IMG/VR virus record: IMGVR_UViG_3300032288_004617
Location: 19,541 to 83,540 of that record
Direction: 5' to 3' (one strand)
Length of the DNA stretch: 64,000 nt
Source: a virus
Shown: positions 25,801 through 35,299 of the stretch, in pieces
How positions within the stretch are numbered: position 1 is the first letter of the stretch
Layout of the letters: each line of letters begins with the position of its first letter
The notes under the pieces: model-generated
What the model was told of the DNA's origin: nothing
Database searches by the model: none
Seen by the model: the letters and a program-made list of their open reading frames with translations, nothing else
Position numbers and translations under genes: made by a program

Positions 25801-28061
25801 AAGCCACCACCATTAGTAAGATCACCACCTTCCATAAGGCCCATAGTCCCACCTTCTAATAGTAATGTTGATATATCAGAATGTTCACCTGTTGGATAAG
25901 TTACAGCTAGTTTTCCGGTTATCTCAAACTGTGCATCATTACTATCTAAGTATGCCCATGCAAAGTTAGGAGAAACATTATTAACTTTGGTGTGATCAGC
26001 TGATCCATTAAATGTACCTGAAGCTGTTGGATGTTCAATGAATAAATCCCATGTTGTAGAATTATCTACATCCAATGATGTTATTATGGCATTTGATGCA
26101 ACACCAGAATTTTCCATATACAACCCCATGTCAAAATAGTCAACATATGTTGCAAGAAGAGTTAGCAAAGCACCATTCACAAGATGAAAAGCTTTCCCTG
26201 TTCCGTCTGATGTATGTCCTGAGCCTACTACTTTAACTTCCGAATTTGTACCTGATACAAATGTACCTGCAAGTATACCTGATGTAGGTATATTATAATA
26301 ATTTTCTAAGTTAGCAAAAGCATAAAATCCATTTGTCGAAATGACTTTTACACCATAATCATATACACCATTAAAGTCTATATACTCACCATAGAAATAT
26401 GTATCTTGAGTAATAGATTGAACAAATATACCTACACTACAGTCTTCAAAAGATATTTTATGTGCTTGAGAGAAATCTCCTGTATCATCTATTGATAGAC
26501 CTGCATACCCTGCTCCAGCATTTTGTAAGGTAAGAAAAGATACTTCATTATTTGCACCAAGTAATATAATATCATGATTATTTGCATCCGGTTGTATTTG
26601 TGTTGTTTTAATACTTGATCCAATAATACTTACATATGGATGAGATGCAAGATCAATTACAGGCTCTGTAAAAACACCTGGCCCTACTTGTACAATATAT
26701 CTATTTGTTATACTTGAACCTGTTATAAAATTTACAGCTGCAGCAATAGATGTAAAATTACCACCCTTCTTAGCAACTGTAATTATTCTTGGATCTTTAT
26801 TTACTTCATATATAGGGGCTGCAATAGGAACTTCTGTTTTTAAGAATGTATCAGTTCCTTCGAATTTACCTGTAGTACTAGGGTGCTCTACAATAATATC
26901 TTTTGTATTATTCTCAAAATTAAGAGCCGTTCCATATATACTAGGAGCAGATCCTACATTAGGAGCATAAATACCTGTAGACCACCTTTGAAAATTAACT
27001 GCTGTTAATCTTAATGATGCACCATTCTCAACCCAAAATCCTGTACCACCTGCAGCTCCTGTCGCTTTAGTTAATAAGCATCCATTAACAATAAATGCAC
27101 AACCAGGTTGATCTGCTTTAGCAAATATTAAACCTGTCGTTGTAGTTATACCTCCATTAGTAGATGTAACATTTCTTAATTGCATTCTACCAATACCAGA
27201 TCCATCATTTGTTACATGGAATCCTAATGTAAATGGATAACCACCATATTTAACATTAGAACATTGTAGTATACAATTTCCCCCACTAGTACCTATCGTT
27301 TTAGCATGAGTGTAATTGGCCCCAAATCTTACATTTTCAGCATATGCTATTGCATTAGTTTGTGGGACAGTTGGAGAAGAGTATACAACAGCAGAAACAC
27401 CTGTGCCAGTAGAACCCTGAACTTGCAAATCAATTATCATAGATTGATCAGCCATTATGAATACACTATTACTGCTATTATTAGCTTCTACGATAGTATT
27501 CATACTACTGTCTCCTTTAACAGTAACCCAAGATTTCATAGTGATAACAGGTTCTAAATATAAACCTGCATTAACTCTAACTACAAAAGGATTACTAGAT
27601 GAAGCTGTAGTAATACTAGCAACAGCTGCAGCTATAGACGTAAAATCTGCGACACCTGACACTGTATCTACAGTAACAATATTAGTACTCTTTTTTAAGA
27701 GAGTTGCCCAACGATCATAGTTGTTTAAAGTTTCAGATGTAATGTATTTTTCATTATCTGTCCCTGTATTTACTTCTAGTTGTGTAGCTTTACTAGCTGA
27801 CTCACTATATATCCATTTAGTTAAATCTGAATAGTATGCACCAGCTGGATAATATGTTCCACCTATACTACCATACCAAAATTTATTACCTTGTGCATTA
27901 TCTACAATAAATACATCATACAGTCCTACTGTTGTAGGATCTGGTAATGCAGAGTAGTTTGCTACATGAGTTATAACAACTGTAGTAGGCCCTGGACCTC
28001 CTCCGGTGTTTGCTTCGTAGTAATCAAGTGTTCCTGTAAAAGGATTAAATTTCCAAGACAT
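22848..28061 (-). CDS. Giant receptor-binding tail fibre with pectate-lyase-like beta-helices
   Basis: This is a 1737-residue protein. The first residues MSWKFNPFTGTLDYYE match a particle-anchoring motif also present in the 713-residue fibre (MAYKINPITGKHDYYQ). Two right-handed beta-helix domains follow, each opened by a similar repeat (DFTSIAAAVASI near residue 140 and NFTSIAAAVNFI near 435), so the domain is internally duplicated. The later half has typical fibre segments, including ITKGQAVYVTSANGTNM and VGLSNVANLDTSDPANIT. The C-terminal ~200 residues resemble a distal head domain. It is the likely main host-recognition protein. Confidence 0.85.
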   Translation of the reverse strand: MSWKFNPFTGTLDYYEANTGGGPGPTTVVITHVANYSALPDPTTVGLYDVFIVDNAQGNKFWYGSIGGTYYPAGAYYSDLTKWIYSESASKATQLEVNTGTDNEKYITSETLNNYDRWATLLKKSTNIVTVDTVSGVADFTSIAAAVASITTASSSNPFVVRVNAGLYLEPVITMKSWVTVKGDSSMNTIVEANNSSNSVFIMADQSMIIDLQVQGSTGTGVSAVVYSSPTVPQTNAIAYAENVRFGANYTHAKTIGTSGGNCILQCSNVKYGGYPFTLGFHVTNDGSGIGRMQLRNVTSTNGGITTTTGLIFAKADQPGCAFIVNGCLLTKATGAAGGTGFWVENGASLRLTAVNFQRWSTGIYAPNVGSAPSIYGTALNFENNTKDIIVEHPSTTGKFEGTDTFLKTEVPIAAPIYEVNKDPRIITVAKKGGNFTSIAAAVNFITGSSITNRYIVQVGPGVFTEPVIDLASHPYVSIIGSSIKTTQIQPDANNHDIILLGANNEVSFLTLQNAGAGYAGLSIDDTGDFSQAHKISFEDCSVGIFVQSITQDTYFYGEYIDFNGVYDYGVKVISTNGFYAFANLENYYNIPTSGILAGTFVSGTNSEVKVVGSGHTSDGTGKAFHLVNGALLTLLATYVDYFDMGLYMENSGVASNAIITSLDVDNSTTWDLFIEHPTASGTFNGSADHTKVNNVSPNFAWAYLDSNDAQFEITGKLAVTYPTGEHSDISTLLLEGGTMGLMEGGDLTNGGGFTVNISSGYGYYELPVTDVVLRKDWSSTSITLSANQDRYIYFDTTGALTSNGSQPDTINNILLGRVVTNGTGIELLDEVPAHAEHTSNRFDNLFRSAMGPIYASGSQVTENVTPFHLNVNSGIYYYASNVFSPVGGTNITFVPTLNGVIQTATQTIPLSWDNAGTLTALTAGQYAKHSVYVVGGTGHEKYYVVYGQTTFASLSAAETGVIPIPPTFIKDAVTLIAGIIVTFGATNITEIIDQRPVVGFRSGGTSASSDHLSLSNLTTGDAGHTQFLMLDGSKPMAATLNMNTHAISNITTLNSISPADWFKKGGNAYGADTIIGLTDAFSLNIRTNNLTRIGIASSGEVTVNNLTGAASGVIGATTTGQLTRSVSTTNLTEGTNLYFTDARAISAPLTGYVSAAGTLSASDSILGAIGKLNGNISALPTGGVTSVGLTMPSAFTVSNSPITSSGDIAVVGAGTTAEYIRGDGTLATLPTSASTVSHIVKYGEAITKGQAVYVTSANGTNMIVSKASNTSEATSSKTMGLVTATGILNDQGIVVTEGLLAGLNTNSGNEGDPVWLGVNGDLIFGLINKPVAPDHLVFIGIITRKSATNGEIFVKVQNGFELNEIHNVKIDTGTLANNDIIYYDFATSLWKNKQLTKSDVGLSNVANLDTSDPANITQSASYRFVTDTEKSTWNGKQDALTIGDFTDVGTDGISVTGGTGSVIGSGVNISQQVASATQNGYLSSTDWVNFNSAAPLFIPALPPSNYPSGYHANNGSATMTVMGNVSAATVSGTAAAISISTGSTINRTIRLQVPTTSTVGAKAGIRTASLRHSVGQGFFFSVGWCIQDAAYVAGAKQFHGFLPITTLGTLSNTVDNSSLINFIGVGSDAADTNLQVFYNDGVGTASKIDLGVNFPANRTAGAALTAFYIFDMYNEPGTSTVKYRITNRTTGATAQGTLTTDLPGIDTLLGVQCLRTNGVTALATINQWSHLVAYEF

Positions 28062-28098
28062 ATTTAGTTTTTTATAAAATGAATTAAATCATTTATGT

Positions 28099-28761
28099 TT
28101 AGTTATAATTTATTTTTTTAAATTTCCCATTTAATGCTTCGAAAGTTGTCTGCATATCTTTTGGTAATAAATCTATTCCCATTGCAAACATTTCATAACA
28201 AGCTAAAATCTTTTCAAAGTTAGATCTATGATGCGTGCATGCAAATATACTATCTATTCTATGTTGGAAACTAACAACTACATCATAACGGAATTTTTCA
28301 AACAACTCTATAATATAAGATGCATCTTCAGGACTTATTCCACGATTTAACCAATGATTTTTAGTTGCATTAATATAATCTACGTGCATGGCATTCATTT
28401 CTCTCAATACTAATAATTTTAACTCATCAAAAGATATTTTTTCAAAATCTTTATCTAAAAACTTTGTAAAATAAATAGTACATATATCACATTTGAAATT
28501 GGTGAAATCTATACACATCCTTGTCTTAACTGCATCATAATCTCCATGAGTGTAAAATTTCATGAAGAATACTTCTTTTTTGACTCTTTCTATAGTAGAA
28601 AATATATTGTGACATTTTAAATCCTTAATGTCTTCTTTAGATTCTCTTTTAAAGATTAATTTAGATATATCTTTATGAAAATAGTAAACTAAAATTCCAA
28701 AAATAATAACTGTAAAAAGTAAGTAAGGTGGTAAATTGATGTGTCCAAGAAAGTCAAACAT
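28099..28761 (-). CDS. Membrane-anchored unknown protein between fibre genes
   Basis: This is a 220-residue protein with one N-terminal membrane helix (PPYLLFTVIIFGILVYYF, about residues 12-29). The remaining ~190 residues are helical with several Cys and His (FKCDICTIYF, ACTHHRSNF). No family is recognised. It lies among fibre genes, but a transmembrane anchor is unusual for a fibre. It could be expressed in the infected cell, for example as an exclusion factor or lysis helper. Both views are inference. Confidence 0.65.
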   Translation of the reverse strand: MFDFLGHINLPPYLLFTVIIFGILVYYFHKDISKLIFKRESKEDIKDLKCHNIFSTIERVKKEVFFMKFYTHGDYDAVKTRMCIDFTNFKCDICTIYFTKFLDKDFEKISFDELKLLVLREMNAMHVDYINATKNHWLNRGISPEDASYIIELFEKFRYDVVVSFQHRIDSIFACTHHRSNFEKILACYEMFAMGIDLLPKDMQTTFEALNGKFKKINYN

Positions 28762-28820
28762 TTTAATTATTAAAATAAAGTTGTTGTAATAGGTTTTTTA
28801 TTTTTTATAATGTATATATT

Positions 28821-29165
28821 TTATACCGGCACTTTAGCATCAATTAATTCTTGTACCTTTACTTCAATAGCTAACCTCATGTTGTGTAGAGTTGTCATTA
28901 AGTCAGGATGTTCAACTTTAATACTAGCTAAAGTAATAGGAGCATGATCATCACCTGGGTTCTGGCACAATATACGTGATTCGCACATATGCTGATCTTC
29001 TGTCAACTGTACTACTACTTTCTCAAAAGTAATACCGTATGTAGCTTCAAATTCTTCCTTAATAGGTAAGATGATATCTAATACGTCTACTTGATAATGC
29101 TCTTCGTTGAACATTGAAAACACTTCATTCTTAACGAAGTCTACTGTTATGTTTTGTAATTCCAT
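28821..29165 (-). CDS. Small unknown acidic protein
   Basis: This is a 114-residue acidic protein starting MELQNITVDFVKNEV. It looks alpha/beta (VLDIILPIKEEFEATYGI; KVVVQLTEDQHMCESRI). It is located between a fibre and a membrane-anchored protein gene, separated by small gaps. There is no recognisable domain; a tail accessory or chaperone is possible. Confidence 0.6.
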   Translation of the reverse strand: MELQNITVDFVKNEVFSMFNEEHYQVDVLDIILPIKEEFEATYGITFEKVVVQLTEDQHMCESRILCQNPGDDHAPITLASIKVEHPDLMTTLHNMRLAIEVKVQELIDAKVPV

Positions 29166-29179
29166 AATTCTTAATTTAC

Positions 29180-30790
29180 TTATCTTACATTTGTATCTAC
29201 TATTCTATTTGCTCCTGTCCCTACTTGCCAAGTTATTGTTCCTGTATCTGCTGTATTTGAAACAACATTACCGTATATTTTACCAGTCATTGATCCTGTT
29301 GCTTTAATTGCAGCACTATCTGAAGAACCACAATAAAAAGAAGCTGATGAATGAAGTATCAATGTACCACCTGTCCAATCTATGCAAGGGTAAGTTCCAC
29401 TTGTATTAGCTGTGTTTAAGTTCTTGATAGGTCCTAGTATTCTAAGCGTTCCTGCTGTTAATGATATTGTACCATTATAACCAGCTCCACCATTATTTGC
29501 ACCAGTATAGTAACTGTATAAACTAACATCTGCTGTTCCTGATACAGTAAGTTTATTATATATATGCCCAAAATCTTGGATTATAGCAACACCTCCTGAA
29601 ATAGTAGCACCTGAAAAATCACCTCTACCTGAGTATCTAATAACTCCATTAAATCTACCACCTGATTGCACTAGTGCTCCTGTAACTTCTCCGTGAAATT
29701 CACCAGCTCTTAAATCTAAATAAATACAAGTACCTGTAAATTTAAGTACATCAGCGTACATTGTAACTTTAGACCATATAATACTAGAATTTACAATAGC
29801 ACCTGATGCAAGTTCTAGTGTCATTATTTTAGTACCTGTAGCTGATATTTCCATCATACCACTAGGAGCATTGATGTTGAAATAAGACAAGTTAGCATAA
29901 CTATCTCCATCTAAAAAGAATGAAGATCCACTTCCTCCTGGAATGTAAGAAACACCGTTAAAAGATATTCTTGAATTATAACTTGTATAATCCGCAAGAA
30001 TTGCTGTAGATGTAGATGATTTAACATTAATAGTATTTATTCTTCCTATTGTTTCTGGAGCTCCTATATAAATAGCATATGTAGAAGTAGATTGACAATT
30101 TCGAAAATCTATATCCATCAACAATCCTGCCCCACTAGTATAGAAAGCTGAACCGTTTGTGGATATTACATTATTAATTTTAACACTGTTAGTATTTAAA
30201 GCAGTATATGTTCCTGCTGTACAGTTTGTTCTTATTGTGTGAGTTGTGCTAGAAGAAGCATATATTGCTTCAAAAGTAGTGTCTACATTCATTCTTGATC
30301 CTTCAATAATATAGACATTAGTTGCAACGTTAGAAGTAGAAAATTTACCATATCCGTATACATTTGTACTAGAAGTAAATGCATTATTTCTAAACATTGG
30401 TCCTGTTGTAGATTTACTTAAAATAGCACCTGGATGAAAATACCAATTGATACCATCTTTTAATAAACCATTAGCTGCTGTAGTTGTTGTAGTGTAAGTT
30501 CCTGGATAAACAACAATCATATCTCCAGGCGTAGAAGCAGCAAAAGCTAAATCTACAGTAGCGTAATAAACTGGTAAACCATTATCATGAGGTACAACAG
30601 CTATAAGACCTCCTGCTGTACCAAAAGCATCAACAATAGCACCTGAAGAATCTTTCTTTCTAACAAGATAGTTCATATCTATTTGCTCAAAGTAACAGTT
30701 ATTAGGTAAACCTGCGTGATCTGCAGAACTTCCTACTTGTCTAGTAACAGGAAAAGGACCACCTGTTTTATTTATAATTTCTATAGCCAT
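29180..30790 (-). CDS. Beta-helix tail fibre or spike, 536 residues
   Basis: The N terminus (EIINKTGGPFPVTRQVG, then CYFEQIDMNYLVRKKDS) is followed by a beta-helix with VVYPGTYTTTTTAANGLLK and GINWYFHPGAILSK. The same landmark pair (PGSYTVTTTATNG; GVNWFFYPGAVITK) is found in the adjacent 713-residue protein, so the two are paralogues over this segment. The remainder is Ser/Thr/Gly-rich repeats typical of a trimeric spike body. No lyase active site can be identified by eye. Confidence 0.75.
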   Translation of the reverse strand: MAIEIINKTGGPFPVTRQVGSSADHAGLPNNCYFEQIDMNYLVRKKDSSGAIVDAFGTAGGLIAVVPHDNGLPVYYATVDLAFAASTPGDMIVVYPGTYTTTTTAANGLLKDGINWYFHPGAILSKSTTGPMFRNNAFTSSTNVYGYGKFSTSNVATNVYIIEGSRMNVDTTFEAIYASSSTTHTIRTNCTAGTYTALNTNSVKINNVISTNGSAFYTSGAGLLMDIDFRNCQSTSTYAIYIGAPETIGRINTINVKSSTSTAILADYTSYNSRISFNGVSYIPGGSGSSFFLDGDSYANLSYFNINAPSGMMEISATGTKIMTLELASGAIVNSSIIWSKVTMYADVLKFTGTCIYLDLRAGEFHGEVTGALVQSGGRFNGVIRYSGRGDFSGATISGGVAIIQDFGHIYNKLTVSGTADVSLYSYYTGANNGGAGYNGTISLTAGTLRILGPIKNLNTANTSGTYPCIDWTGGTLILHSSASFYCGSSDSAAIKATGSMTGKIYGNVVSNTADTGTITWQVGTGANRIVDTNVR

Positions 30791-30800
30791 AATTCTTGTT

Positions 30801-32942
30801 TTATTCTACGTCAGCATCTTCTATAATAGTACCACCTGTAATGTTTGTCAACGCATAACTATTCTCTCTTATAATACTACCTGTTAGATTTATTAATGAA
30901 TTATTAGTAAATGGAGTACCTGCGATATCTGACTCTATATAAAAGTAAAGATCTGTACCTGGGGTGTCTTGGGAAGCAGTGAGATCTAACGTTCCTGAAG
31001 CATTTATTAATGCCGCCATTCTTTGTGCAAGTAATTGACGAGTGTTATATGTTGCTACATCACTTTCAGTAAAAGTTTCACCTAAACCTGTACCATCGTT
31101 TAGGTCAACTGATGTTGAAACAACACTATCAACAATATATTTTCTTTTAGCTTTTTTAGCAGAAGTTAAACCTGTAATTCTATTAGTATTTAAACCACCT
31201 GTAAGTACTTTAATATCTCTGTTTGCACCACCAACAATAATAGGTGGAACTTCTACGTTTGATGTAAGTAATACTGCACCGTTACATACTAAAGTACCAC
31301 CGTTGTAAGTAACACAAGTACCTGTAGCTTGAGCTGTAAGAAGATTTTTAATTCTTCCGTTGATTACTAACTTACCTGAGTTTAATGTAAATGCATCTCT
31401 ATTTCCTAAATAGTCAGTACCTCCATATTCAAATTCACCATTTACTACTACAGTTCCACCTGCAATAATTCTTGCTCCAAGAGTGAATACATTAGAACCA
31501 TTGCCCCAAAGTATTGTTTTACCCCCTGTAGCATTTAAGGCGAATGAGTAACCGTGGTATGGTAATTCTATATTTGCAAAACCTCCTGTAATAGTATGAT
31601 TAGCATTTGTTCCACTATCTGCTTTATAGGAAACTGTTCCCCCATTTATAGTAGCATAGCCAACAGTACCCCCTTTGAAATTACCACCTGTATTATACAA
31701 ATAAGCACAAGTACCATTATGATTAAAGTTTCCACCACTAGTCATTGCTATACCGTTAGCATAGCCAGTAACAGTAATATCTACTGCACCTCCATTAGTT
31801 CCATAACCATAAACAGAACCAACAGCTCTACCTACGTTAAATGTGCCATTTATAATTTGATACATAGCACCTACAGCATCGGCAGTAGTAGACTGTAATA
31901 AGCTAGCATTTACTGTAATATATGTGCTACCACTATTGAATCTTATAGCTGATCCTGCAGTACATCTGAATGTATGTGTATTTACTAATACATTACTTTG
32001 GTAAGCAATATATAATAAGTGACTTCCTGATGCAATAGCGTGTCTTACATTATATACGGCAAATGCATTATTATATATTGAGAAAGTAGCTGCTACAACT
32101 GTCTGTTGTACAAAATCTGCTTCAAAAGTAAAATCTAGGGATATACTTGTGCTATCATCACCTGCCCAATGAACACCTTGAGTACCACCTGTTTTGTAGA
32201 AAGTACCTTTACCATAAACATTACAAGTACTAGCTAATCCCGACAAACTAAACATCCATCCGTTAGTTACCTTTGTTATAACAGCACCCGGATAAAAGAA
32301 CCAATTTACACCTGATTTAGCAATACCATTAGTAGCAGTAGTTGTTACAGTATATGATCCTGGGAATACAAATATAGTGTCTCCGAATACAGCAGCATCT
32401 CTTGCTAATTCTAATGTTGTATAGTAAGTGAATATTCCAGTTGTTTGGTTTGGAATACCTACCTTTCCTCCTAACGTAATTGTTGCCCAAGTATTATCTC
32501 CTCTTAGAAAAGTTGTATTATCCCTTGTCCCTGATAACCCTAGACGGTTCACATTTACTACACCTGTTGCTAGATTAGCAGCATTTATTCCTGTAATATT
32601 TAAGCCATTACCTGTAAATGTAGTTGCTCTTAATGGGCCTAAATGCTGAATAGCTGCTGTCTTATTTCCTCCTGCATCTACTGTTGTTCCTAATAAATAA
32701 AAAGGTGTAGATGGAACAGTTACAGGTGCATATGTAATATAAGAAGTGCCACTGTAAATCCAAGTACTTGCATCAACTGAAGATACATATAGTACATCTG
32801 CTGTTGCAGGTGTATTAGGATCAAAAATTACTCCAGGTGATGTTGGTGTCAATTGATCAAAATTTACAACCTCAGATGGTGTTACTACCGGTAATTGATA
32901 ATAATCATGCTTACCTGTTATAGGATTAATTTTATAAGCCAT
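30801..32942 (-). CDS. Beta-helix tail fibre with NPITG-DYY anchor, 713 residues
   Basis: This protein begins MAYKINPITGKHDYYQL, the anchor motif shared with the 1737-residue fibre. After a ~150-residue collar it has the beta-helix landmark FVFPGSYTVTTTATNG with GVNWFFYPGAV, related to the 536-residue neighbour. The C-terminal ~130 residues (KYIVDSVVSTSVDLND to the end) form a separate domain rich in Thr and Asn. It is a probable receptor-binding fibre whose product attaches at the same site as the giant fibre. Confidence 0.8.
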   Translation of the reverse strand: MAYKINPITGKHDYYQLPVVTPSEVVNFDQLTPTSPGVIFDPNTPATADVLYVSSVDASTWIYSGTSYITYAPVTVPSTPFYLLGTTVDAGGNKTAAIQHLGPLRATTFTGNGLNITGINAANLATGVVNVNRLGLSGTRDNTTFLRGDNTWATITLGGKVGIPNQTTGIFTYYTTLELARDAAVFGDTIFVFPGSYTVTTTATNGIAKSGVNWFFYPGAVITKVTNGWMFSLSGLASTCNVYGKGTFYKTGGTQGVHWAGDDSTSISLDFTFEADFVQQTVVAATFSIYNNAFAVYNVRHAIASGSHLLYIAYQSNVLVNTHTFRCTAGSAIRFNSGSTYITVNASLLQSTTADAVGAMYQIINGTFNVGRAVGSVYGYGTNGGAVDITVTGYANGIAMTSGGNFNHNGTCAYLYNTGGNFKGGTVGYATINGGTVSYKADSGTNANHTITGGFANIELPYHGYSFALNATGGKTILWGNGSNVFTLGARIIAGGTVVVNGEFEYGGTDYLGNRDAFTLNSGKLVINGRIKNLLTAQATGTCVTYNGGTLVCNGAVLLTSNVEVPPIIVGGANRDIKVLTGGLNTNRITGLTSAKKAKRKYIVDSVVSTSVDLNDGTGLGETFTESDVATYNTRQLLAQRMAALINASGTLDLTASQDTPGTDLYFYIESDIAGTPFTNNSLINLTGSIIRENSYALTNITGGTIIEDADVE

Positions 32943-32948
32943 GGTCTA

Positions 32949-33239
32949 TTATGAATAAGCTATATTAGTCACATTTGAACCATTTATTGCAGAGTTGATA
33001 TAAGTAAATATCTCTGTAATAGTTTCAACACCATTTGGTGTAGTACCTGAATGAAGTATGCTGATAACATTATCTGTACCAACTGGATCATAGGTTAAGG
33101 CTCTATTATAATTCGAAGAAGCTTGAATTCTTGCCATTTTTGAAGACTCTTCTAAAAGTAACTCTTTAACTAAACATAATTGTTTATTTAATGATTGCAT
33201 TGTATGAAATGCATTAGGATCTAATTTTGTATATTTCAT
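32949..33239 (-). CDS. Small fibre-module protein, first of unit
   Basis: This 96-residue protein has a helical N-terminal half (HTMQSLNKQLCLVKELLLEE) and a looser second half with VISILHSGTTPNGVETITE. It starts ~34 bp after the promoter at 33273-33304 and so heads the unit with the 713- and 536-residue fibres. No family is recognised. It could be a small connector between fibre and tail. Confidence 0.65.
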   Translation of the reverse strand: MKYTKLDPNAFHTMQSLNKQLCLVKELLLEESSKMARIQASSNYNRALTYDPVGTDNVISILHSGTTPNGVETITEIFTYINSAINGSNVTNIAYS

Positions 33240-33272
33240 AAAAATTGTTTTAGTTCTGAGGTTTTAGAGTTT

Positions 33273-33304
33273 CAAATTTACTCTAAAATTGAGTAGTCAA
33301 CAAA
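33273..33304 (-). promoter_or_regulatory. Late promoter, TTTG-N20-TAAATTTG
   Basis: On the minus strand TTTG (33304-33301), 20 bp, TAAATTTG (33280-33273). It directly follows the terminator at 33325-33351 and, with it, forms a cassette nearly repeated at 36953-37030. Confidence 0.8.
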
Positions 33305-33324
33305 ATCATAGACTTTCTTAAAAC

Positions 33325-33351
33325 AAAAAAAAAGAGAGGCGGTTACCTCCC
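33325..33351 (-). terminator. Rho-independent terminator after 110-residue gene
   Basis: On the minus strand GGGAGG pairs with CCTCTC (one G-U) around a six-base loop and is followed by a run of nine T. On the plus strand one pair would be an A-C mismatch, which supports the minus orientation. It lies downstream of 33379-33711. Confidence 0.85.
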
Positions 33352-33378
33352 TTTATTTTCATATTTTAAATTTACTAC

Positions 33379-33711
33379 TTATTGAATATGTTTTTCTATA
33401 AGTGATTGGAAATTGTTATAGATTGTTTTCTCAGCAGTTGTTAGTGCATCATATCCACCTTCAACTAGCCAGTCGTTTACTCTGATTGTAGCTACAGATA
33501 ATGCTTCAGAATTTACTGATCCATCAATATAATCAGTCATGTAAGCAGAAGCAATTCCATCGACAAACTTATTGTAAATAGTCAAATCTTTTTTTACAAG
33601 ATCTGTTACTTCAAGAAAGCTTGTATTGTCATTTAAAAAATCACATTCAACAGATGTATCGAAGTCTCCTGCTAAAGATTTTACTTTGTATGTTAATTTA
33701 ATTATATTCAT
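33379..33711 (-). CDS. Small protein after tandem spikes
   Basis: This 110-residue protein starts MNIIKLTYKVKSLAG, a strand, and continues as helices (EVTDLVKKDLTIYNKFVDGI) with a C-terminal helix ending KHIQ. It follows the 521-residue spike by 4 bp and ends before a terminator, so it closes the spike unit. A spike or fibre chaperone is a reasonable guess from position; no family is recognised. Confidence 0.6.
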   Translation of the reverse strand: MNIIKLTYKVKSLAGDFDTSVECDFLNDNTSFLEVTDLVKKDLTIYNKFVDGIASAYMTDYIDGSVNSEALSVATIRVNDWLVEGGYDALTTAEKTIYNNFQSLIEKHIQ

Positions 33712-33715
33712 TTTT

Positions 33716-35281
33716 TTAAAAATTTGGTAATACTAATCCTGATACTTGTGTATAATCTTGGGGTGTGAACAATGTTGTTCCTAGTGCTCCACCAATCAAT
33801 ACGTTTCCTTTTACATTGTTACATCCAAAAGAACCAACACTTGTGTCGTTTAAAAATCTATCTCCTGCTCCTGATGAGTAAGCCACACAGTTGTAAAAAT
33901 ATCCTTTTGTTGTAACAGCATCTAAAGCAATAACGTTTGAGTTAACTGTATTGTAGTTCTTAAACAATACGTTTTTAGCATACACTTCACAACTGTTTAC
34001 AGCATAAACACAAGGTCCTGCAAGAGAATCGTTTAATACTTTTGTTACCTCTCCTTCAAGTTTTATTTTGTTACCATGTCCTAATAATAATACAGGTATA
34101 TATTTTGAAAATATGTTTCCTTTTATATCGTAACTCATATAGTCATTACCTGAAGCACTAACACCGTATACACCAAAACCTTCATTTGCATATAGATTAC
34201 CATATACTCTTATAATACCACCTGGATTTTGCAATGTAGAAATGCATGCTGCTTGGTATATAGTACCTGGACCATAAACAAATGTGTTTGAATTATTTAT
34301 CAAATCACCGTAGATTTCAAGTGTCCCGGAACTTGCTTGTGATAATACACATACTTTTAATCTGCTGTCATAAGTTGTTGTTCTATTATCTGAAATTATT
34401 TTTGGGCACTTGACAATAGCTGTACCTACAAAGGCACTCGATGGTGAGTTAGCCGAAAGATTTATTAACTTACCTGGACCAGCCATGTGTTTAGAAACCT
34501 CTAATGTAACAAACGTACTTCCTCTAAATGTTACAAGATATCCATTCTTACAGTTTGATTCTAACTTGTTACATCTTATATGTAATTGAGCATTTGTATA
34601 ACCAACTAAAATCTTTGACTCTATAACACCTAAAAAACTTGTTGCATCTTGTATAGATTCATCAAATTCTAGATATATGTTAGTAGTATATTGTTGTATC
34701 AATGCTCTTGCATTGCTATAAAAACAAGCGTGTCCATATATTTTACATACTCCTGTATTCACGTCATCAAAAAAACCACCGTTAGTGAATACAACACCTT
34801 CTTCACAATTTACATACACATAAGGTTTTAATAACATGTTGTCAACATAGACACCTTTTCTAAGGACAACTAACGCAGGTGCACTTATTGTAGGAGAAAG
34901 AGCAAGAGCTGCTGTTGATGCAGCATCATAAGTACGGTAAGGTTTATCAAATCTATTCACTTCTCCTGTTGAATCATTTCCGTTTAATGGATCTGGATCA
35001 ACAAAGAATACATTTGCATAGTTAACTGAAGCACTTAAAGTGATATCAATGTTTTGCAACAAAGATACTCCATTAATTGAGGCTAGATTTAAATTACCTG
35101 TTTGTCCATTTATAGCTGTGACACCTGAAGGTGCTGGAGCAGGAACTTTAGCTAATATATCATCTACTGTAGTAAATGCTGCAGGTCTTGATTTTGTTGT
35201 TGTATATAACGGTATACGCTCTTCGCCAGACAAATTTTTATCTTTTTTAAGAGTGTTTACTGAAAGTCCGTTTATTGGCAT
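33716..35281 (-). CDS. Tail spike, paralogue 2 of tandem pair
   Basis: This is a 521-residue protein whose N terminus (MPINGLSVNTLKKDKNLSGE, then RIPLYTTTKSR and FTTVDDILAKV) is nearly the same as that of the next upstream gene. A beta-helix body follows with NANGG-like turns, and the C-terminal half is also strongly conserved between the two (SCEVYAKN; GSFGCNNVKGN). The middle third (about residues 205-300) differs most. This is a typical picture for duplicated receptor-binding proteins diverging in the exposed domain. It has its own promoter-like signal at 35300-35330. Confidence 0.8.
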   Translation of the reverse strand: MPINGLSVNTLKKDKNLSGEERIPLYTTTKSRPAAFTTVDDILAKVPAPAPSGVTAINGQTGNLNLASINGVSLLQNIDITLSASVNYANVFFVDPDPLNGNDSTGEVNRFDKPYRTYDAASTAALALSPTISAPALVVLRKGVYVDNMLLKPYVYVNCEEGVVFTNGGFFDDVNTGVCKIYGHACFYSNARALIQQYTTNIYLEFDESIQDATSFLGVIESKILVGYTNAQLHIRCNKLESNCKNGYLVTFRGSTFVTLEVSKHMAGPGKLINLSANSPSSAFVGTAIVKCPKIISDNRTTTYDSRLKVCVLSQASSGTLEIYGDLINNSNTFVYGPGTIYQAACISTLQNPGGIIRVYGNLYANEGFGVYGVSASGNDYMSYDIKGNIFSKYIPVLLLGHGNKIKLEGEVTKVLNDSLAGPCVYAVNSCEVYAKNVLFKNYNTVNSNVIALDAVTTKGYFYNCVAYSSGAGDRFLNDTSVGSFGCNNVKGNVLIGGALGTTLFTPQDYTQVSGLVLPNF

Positions 35282-35299
35282 AATCTATATATTATATTG

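Noticed and set aside
28790-28825. AT-rich palindrome in the gap before the 114-residue gene
   Set aside because: The stem is only five A/T pairs without a T-tract or GC core; such sequences are expected by chance here.
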